Below are positions 16,983 to 27,050 of a DNA stretch of 64,000 nucleotides, piece by piece. Made by a program: the position numbers and the translations under genes. Where the stretch lies: the NCBI GenBank assembly GCA_900208305.1, contig OAPG01000001.1:1178001-1242000 (forward strand), in the 5' to 3' direction. Every line of letters starts with the position of its first letter. The first letter of the stretch is position 1. This DNA is from Melanopsichium pennsylvanicum. Lineage: Eukaryota > Basidiomycota > Ustilaginomycetes > Ustilaginales. Under the pieces are notes generated by a model. That model worked only from the letters and a program-made list of their open reading frames with translations, searched no databases and was not told the origin of the DNA.

Positions 16983-19327
16983 TGCTTTTAATTGTGCAAT
17001 TTTTTAAATCGGTCTTCAGGTGCTTGTTGGGATGAGATATCGTATCTATCCTGAGCGGGAAGAAGGGGCCAGTGAAGGGTTGAGTGAGGTATACTTCTGT
17101 GAACAAAAATGTGACTTGGCGGAAGCTAGCGTTTCGTACTTAAACGCAGTGGAAAGTTTGGAGGATGCAGGGGGGTGCAGAATGGTGGATTGGATGGGCG
17201 GTCTCAAGAACTTGGGTTGAGTGGCGTGTAGGCTGACGCTCAGGTCGGCTTCGAAGGCTGCTCTCAGAAAGGTAACTGTCTCGTAAGGGGCCTGTGACTT
17301 CAGGGCTGGTTTGATGGTATATTGGGGAACGGATGACGGATGGCTGTGAGATGAGCGTAAGAATGATTCTGATACGGTGTTGGTGGGAATGCGAATGCAG
17401 GCGAAAATGTTGTACAGATCAAGCAAGAGAGATGATACAAATGCTTGCGTGAGCGTAGGCGATGGGTGGAAACTCGACCGGCGAGCTTCAGCGAAAGGGT
17501 ACAAGCGAAGGTTGAAGGTGTTGAAGGATCAAAGACAGCGGGAGTATTGGCACAATAGTGCGGGCCTATCGAAGGCTCTAGTCGAACAAGGCTGTTGGAG
17601 AGAAACGGCGACAAGAAGATACAGTGGTGAACGAGAAGGGTCTGAGAATGGGCGATCTGAGGAGAAGAATGTAGATCGCTTTCTGTATATATACGATCCG
17701 GGTTGAACAAAAGGCTTGAATACATCGCTAGGAACGAAGCGGCAGAGGTATGCAACGGGACAGGGACCAGTGGACAAGCGTGACCCTTGCACTACTTCCT
17801 ATGACTGAAAGTTGACTTTCTTCGTCGTTGCTCAGGTAGGCGTTGAAAACTTGCTCAATAAGGCAATCGTACGGGCTGAAAGGTCAAATAAAGTCTTACT
17901 GGTGAGAGCGAGCGGAAAGATAAGCTTTCGACACCGTCTAGCGAGTTGTGAGAAGTTGATTCGGACAGTTCAGATTTATCAACATTTGCGATTGAACACA
18001 ATGCCAAGCGTTGCAAGCAGATCGCTACGAATGGCACGACAAAAGATTGATCATTGTGAGACGGGTGGATGGTTCATTTGTCAACTCGAGGGGTCCACAG
18101 ATGGTGCACGGCTTTGGGATCAGACTTGTAGTTCTGGCAAGATGTAAGTTGAGTTGAGTTGAGTTGCTGCAGGTGGATGAGGATCTACTCACGACTAATC
18201 GTGGCCGACGATTACGGCAGGCAGAGCTTGCAGTGTGTGACATGTCAAAAACGGCATGCCGTCTTGGCCTTTTCGCTCAGAACCATCGAGATTATGATCG
18301 GGATTGGTTCAAAGGTTCAATCTCGATAGCTACTGCCTGATTTAACTTTCCTTGTTTATCTTTGCCGATCGAACAGACAGATCTTGATTTTAAAGAAGCG
18401 TTTAAATACTGTAGAAACGTCGACCGGAGGAGCGGACCGGATGGATTCAATTTTGTCCGTTTCTTGACGCAAAAGTGAATTTTGTTGATCGCACCGGTCA
18501 GCCGCGGAGTGCTTTTGCAAAATTCGGGTGGGACGGCACTCGTCTGAAACTCCCTTCTGTCACACCTGTGCGAACTCCCCCGCATCCTAAGCTAAACTCT
18601 TTCTTGCAAGCGAGACCAAGAAACATCCCGGGGTGTGTATTCTGCTCTTACAGGACCAGGTCAGTGCGAACCGGGCGGTTGCCCACGTTGACAGCCCATC
18701 CTAAACAGTTGTTTGTGTGCGAAAGATTCCATTTCGTGTTCTTCGTGCTGTGTGTGCAACGGCCAACTCGACCTCGTCCTTAACCGGCCCCTTTCCCGCT
18801 CTGTTCACATTCGAAGATTTGTTTACGCACCTCTCCAACCCCGTTCCATCATCCATCCTAGCACCTTGAAGCCTCAATCCGGACCAGCTCTCCGATTTCT
18901 TGCCAGATCGCTAATCACGCATATCCTCAGTAAGTCGTCCGTCTTGGTAGTTTAATTAAGAGGTCATGCACGAGCTGCCTAGCCTTCATCAGCAACAAAG
19001 ATGGGGTCTGCCGGTCCGACGCGCACCGCAGGCCACTCCCTCTTACACTGTCTCGTTCCTTATTCCCTCTTGACTCGACTGAGAGCCTAATGACGTTTCC
19101 CCCCGCGATCGCCGTAGAACCAATGGAAGTAAACGGTGGCTGGTAGTCTCCTGCGCTGGCCGACTTTGCTTGCCGCTTGTATTCTCGCCTGCTTTTCGTC
19201 CACGCCATCAACTTTAACTGAACTCTCTCTGTCTTCTTCATCTTTTCTTGACCTATCCCTTCATCTAACTTCCCGCAATCATCACCGTCAACATCGCCCA
19301 CACATCCTCTTCTCGAACGCAAACATT
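16983..19327. other. Divergent intergenic region
   Basis: About 2.3 kb between two divergent genes, holding their promoters and leaders. I see a short GAGTT repeat at 18147-18167, a TATATATA-like word near 17687, and a pyrimidine-rich leader before 19328, but no further gene. An in-frame extension of the downstream gene from 19136 begins at GTG, not ATG. Confidence 0.45.
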
Positions 19328-20764
19328 ATGGCACCCATCGCCGTGACAGAACCGACCCCTGTGGTACCCGCCGTCACCAAGAACGGCACCACTGAAGCCA
19401 TGAACGGTACCACCGCTACCCACTCGTCCAGCTCGTGCTTCGGCCCCAACACCAGTGCCGTCCTTCACGGAGCCAAGGATCTGCGAATCGAAGAGCGTCC
19501 CTACACGACTCCCTCTGGCGATGAGGTTCAGATCCGAGTGCGTGCAACTGGACTTTGCGGATCCGATCTGCACTACTATCTCCATGGCCGTAATGGAGAT
19601 TTCGCTCTCCAACACTCCATGTGTCTTGGTCACGAATCCGCAGGTGAAATCGTCGCACTCGGCCCCAATGTCCCTTCCTCCGCCAACCTCTCCGTCGGTG
19701 ACCGCGTAGCTATTGAAGCTGGAAGGTTCTGCGGTAGCTGTCCCAAGTGCCGAGACGGTCGCTACAACCTCTGCAAACAGATGCGATTTGCTTCTTCTGC
19801 CAAGACTCATCCTCACCTTGACGGAACGCTGCAGAAGTACATGAACTGGCCTTCGTGGCTCGTACACAAGCTTCCTCCCAATGTATCTCTCACCTCAGCC
19901 GCCTTGTGTGAGCCACTCAGTGTAGTACTGCAGGGCATTCGACGAAGTCAGCTGCAGCCAGGCCAGAGCGTGTTGGTATATGGTGCAGGTGCAGTCGGAT
20001 TGTTGACTTGTGCCGCAGCAAAGGCCAGCGGAGCGAGCTTTGTGGCAGCTGTCGACATTGATGAGGGAAGACTTGCTTTTGCTAGTGCCAACGGTTGGGC
20101 TGATGCCACTTACCTTCTTCCTCGATCTGCTCCTGCAGCCACAGCCAACGGTGTCCAGGAACAGGATGCAAGAGCTCGTCGTGTTGCTGAAGACAAAGCC
20201 GCCATCTCGTCCGCTTCCACATCTGCTCAAAACTTACTTCAGGCTCTCTCTACCTCGTCTTCTACAGCTGCAAGGCCAACTGAATACGCCACCCAACCGG
20301 CTCCCTTGGATTTGGCTTCAGACGGATTCGATGTGGTGTTTGAATGCACTGGTGTACCTACCTGCGTTCAGACCGGTATCTTTGCCAGCAAAGCAGGAGG
20401 AAAGATGGTCCTCATCGGCATGGGTAACCCTATCCAAACCCTACCCATTGGTTCAGCCTCACTGAGAGAGGTCGATATCGTCGGCGTTTTCCGTTATGCA
20501 AACACTTACCCTATCGCTCTCGGCTTGCTTGCTGGTGGTACTCTCCGCGCACAGGGTGGCGGCTTGCATGCACAGGCCAGCACCAGTGAGGTCGAGGCAG
20601 AGGGTCAAGGTGCTGGAAGGAAGATGGGCGGAATCGAAAATTTGGTCTCCCATACTTACCCTCTGAAGCAAGCCGTAAAGGCTTTCGAAACCTTGGCCAA
20701 CGGAAAGGACGCCGAGCACGGAAGAGGCGTCGTCAAGGTCTTTATCACCGACAACGAAGCCTAA
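19328..20764 (+). CDS. Zinc-dependent sorbitol/polyol dehydrogenase family protein
   Basis: 478 aa from ATG 19328. It belongs to the medium-chain dehydrogenase superfamily, sorbitol/xylitol dehydrogenase branch: NAD(P)-dependent oxidation of polyols to ketoses in the cytosol. Seen: catalytic zinc ligands in LCGSDLHYYLHGRNGDF and CLGHES, four structural-zinc cysteines in RFCGSCPKCRDGRYNLC, the Rossmann loop YGAGAVGLL, and an Asp (AVDID) at the second-strand end favouring NAD. The enzyme is longer than the usual 350 aa because of a Thr/Ser/Asn N-terminal extension (about 40 aa), a Ser/Ala insertion in the cofactor domain at about 262-331, and a Gly/Ala insertion near 405-440. These look like disordered loops. 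Exact substrate (sorbitol, xylitol or other) cannot be read from sequence. Confidence 0.9.
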   Translation: MAPIAVTEPTPVVPAVTKNGTTEAMNGTTATHSSSSCFGPNTSAVLHGAKDLRIEERPYTTPSGDEVQIRVRATGLCGSDLHYYLHGRNGDFALQHSMCLGHESAGEIVALGPNVPSSANLSVGDRVAIEAGRFCGSCPKCRDGRYNLCKQMRFASSAKTHPHLDGTLQKYMNWPSWLVHKLPPNVSLTSAALCEPLSVVLQGIRRSQLQPGQSVLVYGAGAVGLLTCAAAKASGASFVAAVDIDEGRLAFASANGWADATYLLPRSAPAATANGVQEQDARARRVAEDKAAISSASTSAQNLLQALSTSSSTAARPTEYATQPAPLDLASDGFDVVFECTGVPTCVQTGIFASKAGGKMVLIGMGNPIQTLPIGSASLREVDIVGVFRYANTYPIALGLLAGGTLRAQGGGLHAQASTSEVEAEGQGAGRKMGGIENLVSHTYPLKQAVKAFETLANGKDAEHGRGVVKVFITDNEA

Positions 20765-20999
20765 TCTTTCCTGAAATCCTCGCTTGGTGTACAATCACAC
20801 ATCGCTTCCTTTTGCTCAATAGACACATTCAGATCTCCGCACATTTGTTTTCACTGTATAAACATATTGCTTTGCACTTTGATGGGCTGGTCGATTTTTT
20901 TTGCAATGAACAACCACAGAAAGTCTTTCGCAGAACCAACTAATGGTCATGATGAGCTGAGGTACCGCAGGGGCAAGCATCCTTTGAAATCGCACTCAC

Positions 21000-23900
21000 C
21001 TACACATCGTTGGCCGAAGAACGCGATAAAGGAGCAGGAAGCGTCGTGCTGACTAGCTCGATACTCGAGTTCATTCCGTCTCTCTCTTCCTCGTGAGCCC
21101 TCTTGAGGTTGTTGCTGCTGGTAAAAGACAGCGACGATTGCGTGTCATTCCAAGACTGGGTAAAGTTGGAAAGCATGAATGACCCGAAGCTGGCCGGTGG
21201 CGGTCGTTGCTGCGACTGTTCGTTCCATTGAGTTTCGTCATGTTGCGACGCAGAAACAGATGAAGATGGCATTCTGGTAGAGGAAGGAGGCACTTCATCA
21301 GGCCCAGGCGCAAGTGGCAAAACGCCAGGAGCGCGGGACGTCGACGAAACAGGATTCTGACTGTCTTGCGTCCAAGAGAGTACCTGTGCGGGTGAACTGT
21401 TCTGCCACTCCGGAGAGCTTTTCGGCTGCATCTGCGACGGCGTCTCCTCCTGCTTGTTATTCTGCGCTTGGCCCAAATTGTCCTCAGACAACGGACCCTT
21501 GTTGTGCTTCGATAAGGCCTGCATGAGCACGCCGTCGACGACGTGCCCTCCGTTCGGATCCCTTCCCAACACCATCTTGTTCACGTATTGCTCGATGTCA
21601 TCCGACGGGTTCTCTTTTGCCATCCCAAGATCGGTGCCATTCTCTGCCTGAGGCTTGCTGCTCGATTCGGCCTGGCTTGGCTGATTCACCGCATCCACAC
21701 CTTGACCGGCTTCGTCCATTGGATCATTTGGGACCACCTCCGCTTCAGTTTCCGTCTGCCGACTCTCATTTTCTATCACTGCTTTCTCTTCACTCGAGCT
21801 CTGCCTCTTATCCTCGCTCTTCTCTCGCTTCATCGCCGCTTCTGCAGCCTTCTGACTCTTCAGGAATCTCTTCCAATGCCGTGCCTGGTCTTGTATCTTT
21901 GTACGCCAGAATTGTCGCTTCTTGCTGACCTCGCCTGCTTGCCATGCAAGCTGAACCTCGTTGTCTACTTCATTCTTGTAGTTTTCGCGAGCCGCGGGGG
22001 CCATCTTGTTAGCTCGCATAATTCTTCTCTTGCTGTTCACGACGAGCTGGAGCAGGGTTTCGGGTTCGTGGAAGAAGCGATCAAAATAGTGAAGGAGGTA
22101 GATGCCGCAATCGCAAAAGTTGGGCTGTGGCGGCACCCGTGCATCAATGTAAGGTGCTTTCGGGAGACGTTTAGCCAGGGCCTCTGCATCCGTCGGCTTA
22201 TCAGGAGCGCCTTTGGAATCTTGTCGAGAGTCTTGCACTTGAACTTTGCGAATGGTCTCTGCCGGCGCAGCTTCATCATCTGAAAGGTCCTCCTCTCCTC
22301 CATCCCTGGGGTGGTTCCTTGGGTCGTTCATTAAGAGTTCTGCTGTGCCCTTTGCCGGTGCCTTTCGGACAGTCTCCTGCGCACGCGTCTGCAGCCTCCC
22401 AAAGTCATGCTGAGCCGCTTGTTTCGCCTCTTCCCTGCCAACCAGTTTCTCAAGCAGTGGCAACGTGAGCCTTTCCTTGTCCAAGGCTTCGCGCCACAGG
22501 TATTCGTGCAGCTTGTTGCCCACTTTGATGTGCTTCGACCCAAGACTATCGAAGGTAATGATGAACGTCTGGTTGAGGTCCACTGGCTCATCGTCGGTCT
22601 TGGTCGGCGTGCTAGCGCGTGAGTCCCTGTCGACTTCGATCGATATAGCTGTGTGACTTGGCTTTGTCGGCAGGTCGAGCGGAGGAAGCGGCGGTGTTCC
22701 TGGCTCCGAGCTCTTGGCATGCTTGACTTTCTCCTGACAACTGGCGTCGGCATCCTTTTGGACAGTGTCATCAGCTTGAGCAGCTGACTCAGCGGGCATA
22801 GAGGTCACTGTCTTGCGTGCAACGATCAATGATGATGCGACCTCCTCCTTGTCTTGTTCGCTGATGTTGTCCTTGTCCACCAGCATCAGACCTGGATTAA
22901 CGATGACAGCCAGGTACCAGTGATAATCTTCGTTGATGGGGACCACGATGTACTTTTTCGAAAATAGATCTACTTTAGATGTCCACCTTCGCACTCGACG
23001 ATAGCTCGTTTCGACGGTCGATTCGGCCAAGAGCTGCTTCCAGAAGAAGGTGTTGAAGATGTGAACGCTGTCAGCCAGGTCTGGATCCCTGTCTCGGATG
23101 GCTTCTATCATGATTTTCAGACCAAACTCGATGATAACGTCATTGAGGAACGAGCCGTCGTTGAGCTTCCCGTAGTCCGATCCATGAACACTAACAGCGC
23201 CGATACCTTCATTGGGATACGTGAGGATGTGTTCGGTCGGGGAGTAAAGGGGCGGAACACGAGTTTCCGTATGGGAAGCTGCATACGTTGCAGGCCTGCT
23301 TCTGGTTCTGGTCACGGTGAGAGAAGGAAGAGTGGATGATTTTGCAGGCGGTGATGCATCTGGCATATCGACATCGACGGCTGAACCGGCTGCAGATGTT
23401 GGCGATGCTGGTTGGATCTCGAAAGTCTTCTTCTTGGGCAACTGTGGACTGTACCAAGCGCTCGTCTGAGCACTGTCGCGTGTGTCGATTGACGGTGTAC
23501 GACCAGCGCCCGGAACGATGAGCGTGCGTTTGGACCTCTCTTGTTGAGGTTGCCTTTCCTCTTGAGGTTGTGGCCAGGGCAGTTGCTTCACCCCAGCGAC
23601 ACTGCTGATCTTGCTTCTGGCATTGGGTTCTGTCAGCCAATTGAAATCAACGTTGTTGGATGACGACGATTCGGTCCACCTTTTCATGAGCAGTGGCGCT
23701 GCGTGTTTTTGCTGCTCCAATTGATCCTTCTGAGCAATCAGCTGAATCTCGGCAGCGTCACCCGAAGCGCGAGTGTCAAAGTCACGGAAAGTTTTCTGCA
23801 TGAGTTTAGCACTTTGAGAGCCATACTTGAGGGTTATGCAAAGAGTCGGATGATCTTTGACATCTGGGCTGCTCGCGAATACTCGCTCAATGTCGCCGTA

Positions 23901-25124
23901 GTGGATTTGGACCATGCTATTTGGCGTCGTTCCGAAACGCACATGATAGTGGTTGAACAGAGCAAACGGACGCGCATCCACATCCGACCTCCAAATGTCA
24001 GACACAACGATAGCAACAAGGCACACCTCGAGCGGCAACAGAGGCGATGCGCCGGGCCGAGAATGGTCTGGAGAAGAGGAGAAGGAGTCTGTTCTCCAGC
24101 GCTTGAGATTCTGCGATGCGCCGTTGGTATCGAATGCGTGGCATGAGGGGCCAGGCACGCCAGCTTGAGCATGAGGCGAACGGATCGGAGATGTCATCGG
24201 TTTGTAAGAAAAGCCTCCAGGAGAAGTTCGCTGGGAGACAGTTGATGCATTTGGCGAGGGACATCGAGGCTTCATTCGCTCGATCATCTTCTGGCGAGCT
24301 GGCTGAGGTTCGGGGCTGGATGGAACCAGTACGCTTTGACGGGAGTCGGCCTTGCGCTGTTCATTGGGTTCCTCCATTCGAATCGGCCCTTGTCGACGTC
24401 CATGGCTTGAATTAGAATAGAAGGAGGCGGGGGATGCGGCTGACACTGTTGTGGCCTCCTGCCTGCGTCGCTTCGCCTTGACTTGAAGAGCGGGGCTCTG
24501 GAAATCATCGTCCTTTGGAGAATTCAGAGGGCGGCTTGCCGAAAGTGGCGGAGACCCGAGCTGCACGTCATCGTCGTCGCTTTCATCGATGTGAATCACC
24601 TCTGACTGCGATACAGTGCGACGAGAGTTGCGAGTCATGCGTCTGGGTGATGTCTTGATATCCGCTGATTTGCCTTTGCCTTTGTCAAGAGTAATGGAAG
24701 TTGGGATTTCAATTGAGATATCGTTCAACGGGCTGATGAGCTGCGCCCGCATTCGTGAATTGGGCGACGGCGTGCGTTTTTTGAGGCTTCGATTCAACGT
24801 GCGTTTTGCTGTGCCAAGGTCCTGTCCGCGAAGACCCGTGCTGTTGTCAATGTCTTCATAGAAGTCATCGTCAAATGGATTGAACTGAGCGTGATGGGTT
24901 GGTCTTGATGACTTGCGCCGTGTGTTGTACGTCTGTCGCTTAGCAGCCGAAAACTGTGACGGCTTCTGTAGTTCTTGAGGTGTGCTACCCTCTTTTGGCA
25001 TATCAATACGTGTTCTCTGCCGAGTTTTCTGAGGCTGATCGTACGTATGCCTCGAACTTGAACCGCCAAGTCCATGCAGAGCTCTCATGCCTTGAATCGA
25101 CTCGGGGTCGAGAAAAGACGGCAT
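21000..25124 (-). CDS. Ulp2/SENP6-7-type SUMO protease
   Basis: 1374 aa from the ATG at 25124, one exon. This is a C48 cysteine peptidase that removes SUMO, probably SUMO chains, in the nucleus. The catalytic triad is visible: His735 in DYHWYLAVIVNP, Asp859 in IITFDSLGS, Cys1004 in QPNFCDCGIYLLHYF with the oxyanion Gln just before it. The His-Asp and Asp-Cys distances are much larger than in Ulp1 because of acidic/Ser-rich insertions, which is the hallmark of the Ulp2/SENP6-7 branch. The N-terminal 600 residues are basic, Ser/Pro-rich and disordered with possible SUMO-interacting patches (acidic runs next to hydrophobics, e.g. SEVIHIDESDDDD). The C-terminal 300 residues are charged and disordered. 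Yeast Ulp2 (1034 aa) is similarly long. Confidence 0.92.
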   Translation of the reverse strand: MPSFLDPESIQGMRALHGLGGSSSRHTYDQPQKTRQRTRIDMPKEGSTPQELQKPSQFSAAKRQTYNTRRKSSRPTHHAQFNPFDDDFYEDIDNSTGLRGQDLGTAKRTLNRSLKKRTPSPNSRMRAQLISPLNDISIEIPTSITLDKGKGKSADIKTSPRRMTRNSRRTVSQSEVIHIDESDDDDVQLGSPPLSASRPLNSPKDDDFQSPALQVKAKRRRQEATTVSAASPASFYSNSSHGRRQGPIRMEEPNEQRKADSRQSVLVPSSPEPQPARQKMIERMKPRCPSPNASTVSQRTSPGGFSYKPMTSPIRSPHAQAGVPGPSCHAFDTNGASQNLKRWRTDSFSSSPDHSRPGASPLLPLEVCLVAIVVSDIWRSDVDARPFALFNHYHVRFGTTPNSMVQIHYGDIERVFASSPDVKDHPTLCITLKYGSQSAKLMQKTFRDFDTRASGDAAEIQLIAQKDQLEQQKHAAPLLMKRWTESSSSNNVDFNWLTEPNARSKISSVAGVKQLPWPQPQEERQPQQERSKRTLIVPGAGRTPSIDTRDSAQTSAWYSPQLPKKKTFEIQPASPTSAAGSAVDVDMPDASPPAKSSTLPSLTVTRTRSRPATYAASHTETRVPPLYSPTEHILTYPNEGIGAVSVHGSDYGKLNDGSFLNDVIIEFGLKIMIEAIRDRDPDLADSVHIFNTFFWKQLLAESTVETSYRRVRRWTSKVDLFSKKYIVVPINEDYHWYLAVIVNPGLMLVDKDNISEQDKEEVASSLIVARKTVTSMPAESAAQADDTVQKDADASCQEKVKHAKSSEPGTPPLPPLDLPTKPSHTAISIEVDRDSRASTPTKTDDEPVDLNQTFIITFDSLGSKHIKVGNKLHEYLWREALDKERLTLPLLEKLVGREEAKQAAQHDFGRLQTRAQETVRKAPAKGTAELLMNDPRNHPRDGGEEDLSDDEAAPAETIRKVQVQDSRQDSKGAPDKPTDAEALAKRLPKAPYIDARVPPQPNFCDCGIYLLHYFDRFFHEPETLLQLVVNSKRRIMRANKMAPAARENYKNEVDNEVQLAWQAGEVSKKRQFWRTKIQDQARHWKRFLKSQKAAEAAMKREKSEDKRQSSSEEKAVIENESRQTETEAEVVPNDPMDEAGQGVDAVNQPSQAESSSKPQAENGTDLGMAKENPSDDIEQYVNKMVLGRDPNGGHVVDGVLMQALSKHNKGPLSEDNLGQAQNNKQEETPSQMQPKSSPEWQNSSPAQVLSWTQDSQNPVSSTSRAPGVLPLAPGPDEVPPSSTRMPSSSVSASQHDETQWNEQSQQRPPPASFGSFMLSNFTQSWNDTQSSLSFTSSNNLKRAHEEERDGMNSSIELVSTTLPAPLSRSSANDV

Positions 25125-26001
25125 AGCATCGCGTTGGCCGCTGCGAGGATCTTACTCAGCTGAGAGTACCGTCGATGCTTATGGATTGATGCATGTGTTT
25201 TCACAATGGTGCAAGATGAATGCGTGTGAATCTGCGAGAAGAGCGAGGTTGGACCCTGAATGAGTAAGATTCTTCGTGGCTGTATCTTGCCGCCTACATA
25301 CAAGGAGCTGGATAGTCGGAGGAGTCGGACGATGGAAGAGGAGTAGGTTGCTGAAATGATAGTCGATGAGAAGGACAGGATGGTGTCCAAGGTCCGAGTG
25401 TCGAGCCGGAGCGATGCTGAGTCGACTTTTGAAAAAGTGTCCATTTACCCACACTACACACATTTTTGTGTCTTGGACGTGTCACACTCGAAATTCCTCT
25501 TCAAGTTGCAACACATATCGCCATCCTTGTATTGATTGATTCAATGCGACAAAAAGGCTGCCTGTGCGATCCGACAATAGGGTAGCTTGTCCCAATTCAA
25601 AACGCTTCTTCATCACACGTGGGACAGTCTAAGATACAGTCACAGAAGTGCTGCTCACCGCTCAGCGCCGCTCCTAGAGGTTCATTGAGGCGCTTTTGCC
25701 CTTACCTTTGGACGGGTACGCACCTCCACATTCACTCTCCGTGTCGACACCATGCTGGAAGGCTTTTAGATGACTGAAGAGGATGATGAGCTCGCAATAC
25801 AAATCTCCCTCCACTGCCACCATCATAGCACCTCTCAAAGTCAGACACACGCCCGACACACGCTCGACACAGGTTTGAGACAGCATGTAGTCACATTCTT
25901 AATTGTCAACCTTGGTCTTTCTATAATCCTTGAAAGTTTTTTTCGGCAGGAAGTCGCCCCTCATCGAGGCCTGCGTCCCGCTTTCTTCAACGGAAAATCG
26001 C
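25125..26001. other. Intergenic, upstream of the SUMO protease gene
   Basis: Holds the promoter of the minus-strand SUMO protease gene and the 3' region of the aldo-keto reductase gene. An E-box core CACGTG lies at about 25616. No gene is seen. Confidence 0.45.
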
Positions 26002-27050
26002 CTACCACTTGAGGTCTACTCCCCAGTTAGGCTGGACAAGGCGGACAGCCTTACCCTCTTGCTTGTGAAGTTCGTTAAGTTGCAGCATCTCGTCGTCGCT
26101 CAGCTTGATGAGCTTGCCGTTGGTCTCGATTCGGCTGGGAGTGACACTCTTGGGAAGAGCATTAACACCCCTCTGGGCAGCCCACGAGATCACTACCTGA
26201 GCAGGGTCAGCGTTGTGCGCCTTGGCGATCGACTGAACCAGTTCGTCCTGCAACACGGGTCCACCAGAAGAGCCGAGCGGCGAGTAAGCCTGCATCATGA
26301 TACCCTTGCCCTGGCAGAACTTTACAAGGTCGTGCTGGGGAAGGAAGGGGTGCAGCTCCACCTGATTCGCAGCAGGCACAATCTTGGCGTTGGCGAGCAA
26401 CTTCTCGAGGTAAGGAACGCTCCAGTTTGACACTCCGATCGCCTTGGTCTTACCAGTGGCGGGCAGCTTCTCCATGAGCTCCCAAGTCTGCTCAGGTGAC
26501 CATTCGCGGTCAATGGCACGAGAGCCATCCGCGTTGAGCGGTATCTTCTCGTCTCCGCGCTTCTCGAGAGGCACAGGCCAGTGGACGAGAAGCAGATCAA
26601 CGTAGTCCAGACCCAACTTCTGCAATGACTGGTCAAGGCATGCCTCGGGCTCTCGATGGTAGATGCCCCACACCTTGGTCGTGACAAACAGCTCTGATCG
26701 AGCAATGCCGGAAGCCTTAATTCCCTGACCCACTTCCTCCTCGTTCCCATAAATCCAGGCTGCGTCTGTGCGCCCGAGATTGGGGTGACGAGGTCGAGGT
26801 TTACATCATGACGGAATCATGTCAGAACATTGAAGAAAGGTGTCAGCACTTTGCAAGAACGCCCTGCGTCAGGGTTAGGGTAAGAGCACATACCAATATG
26901 ACGGTAGCCGCTCTTGATGGCGGCCTCAACAGCTTTAGCCACCTCTCCCGGTGCCGATTGCCATGTACCCAATCCGACGACAGGAATCTCTGCGCCGGTA
27001 TTGAGCTTGAAGGTCTTTTGACCAGCAGCAGCAGAAGGGTATTGCGACAT
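26002..27050 (-). CDS. Aldo-keto reductase
   Basis: Two exons, 27050..26894 and 26765..26002, with a 128-nt intron (GTATGT donor, CACAG acceptor) placed inside the conserved [13 protein letters not shown] block; 306 aa. NADPH-dependent reduction of aldehydes and ketoses in the cytosol. Active-site tetrad is present: Asp and Tyr in DAAWIYGNE, Lys in TTKVW, His in LLVHWP. C-terminal cofactor contacts appear in [12 protein letters not shown], and [11 protein letters not shown] is the loop after beta-7. The family includes yeast Gcy1/Ypr1 and fungal aldose/xylose reductases; length fits. Which sugar or aldehyde it prefers cannot be determined. The start ATG gives [19 protein letters not shown], the usual distance before the GLGTW motif. 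Confidence 0.94.

Noticed and set aside
21543..22283. 246-codon plus-strand ORF
   Set aside because: Antisense shadow of the SUMO protease coding region.
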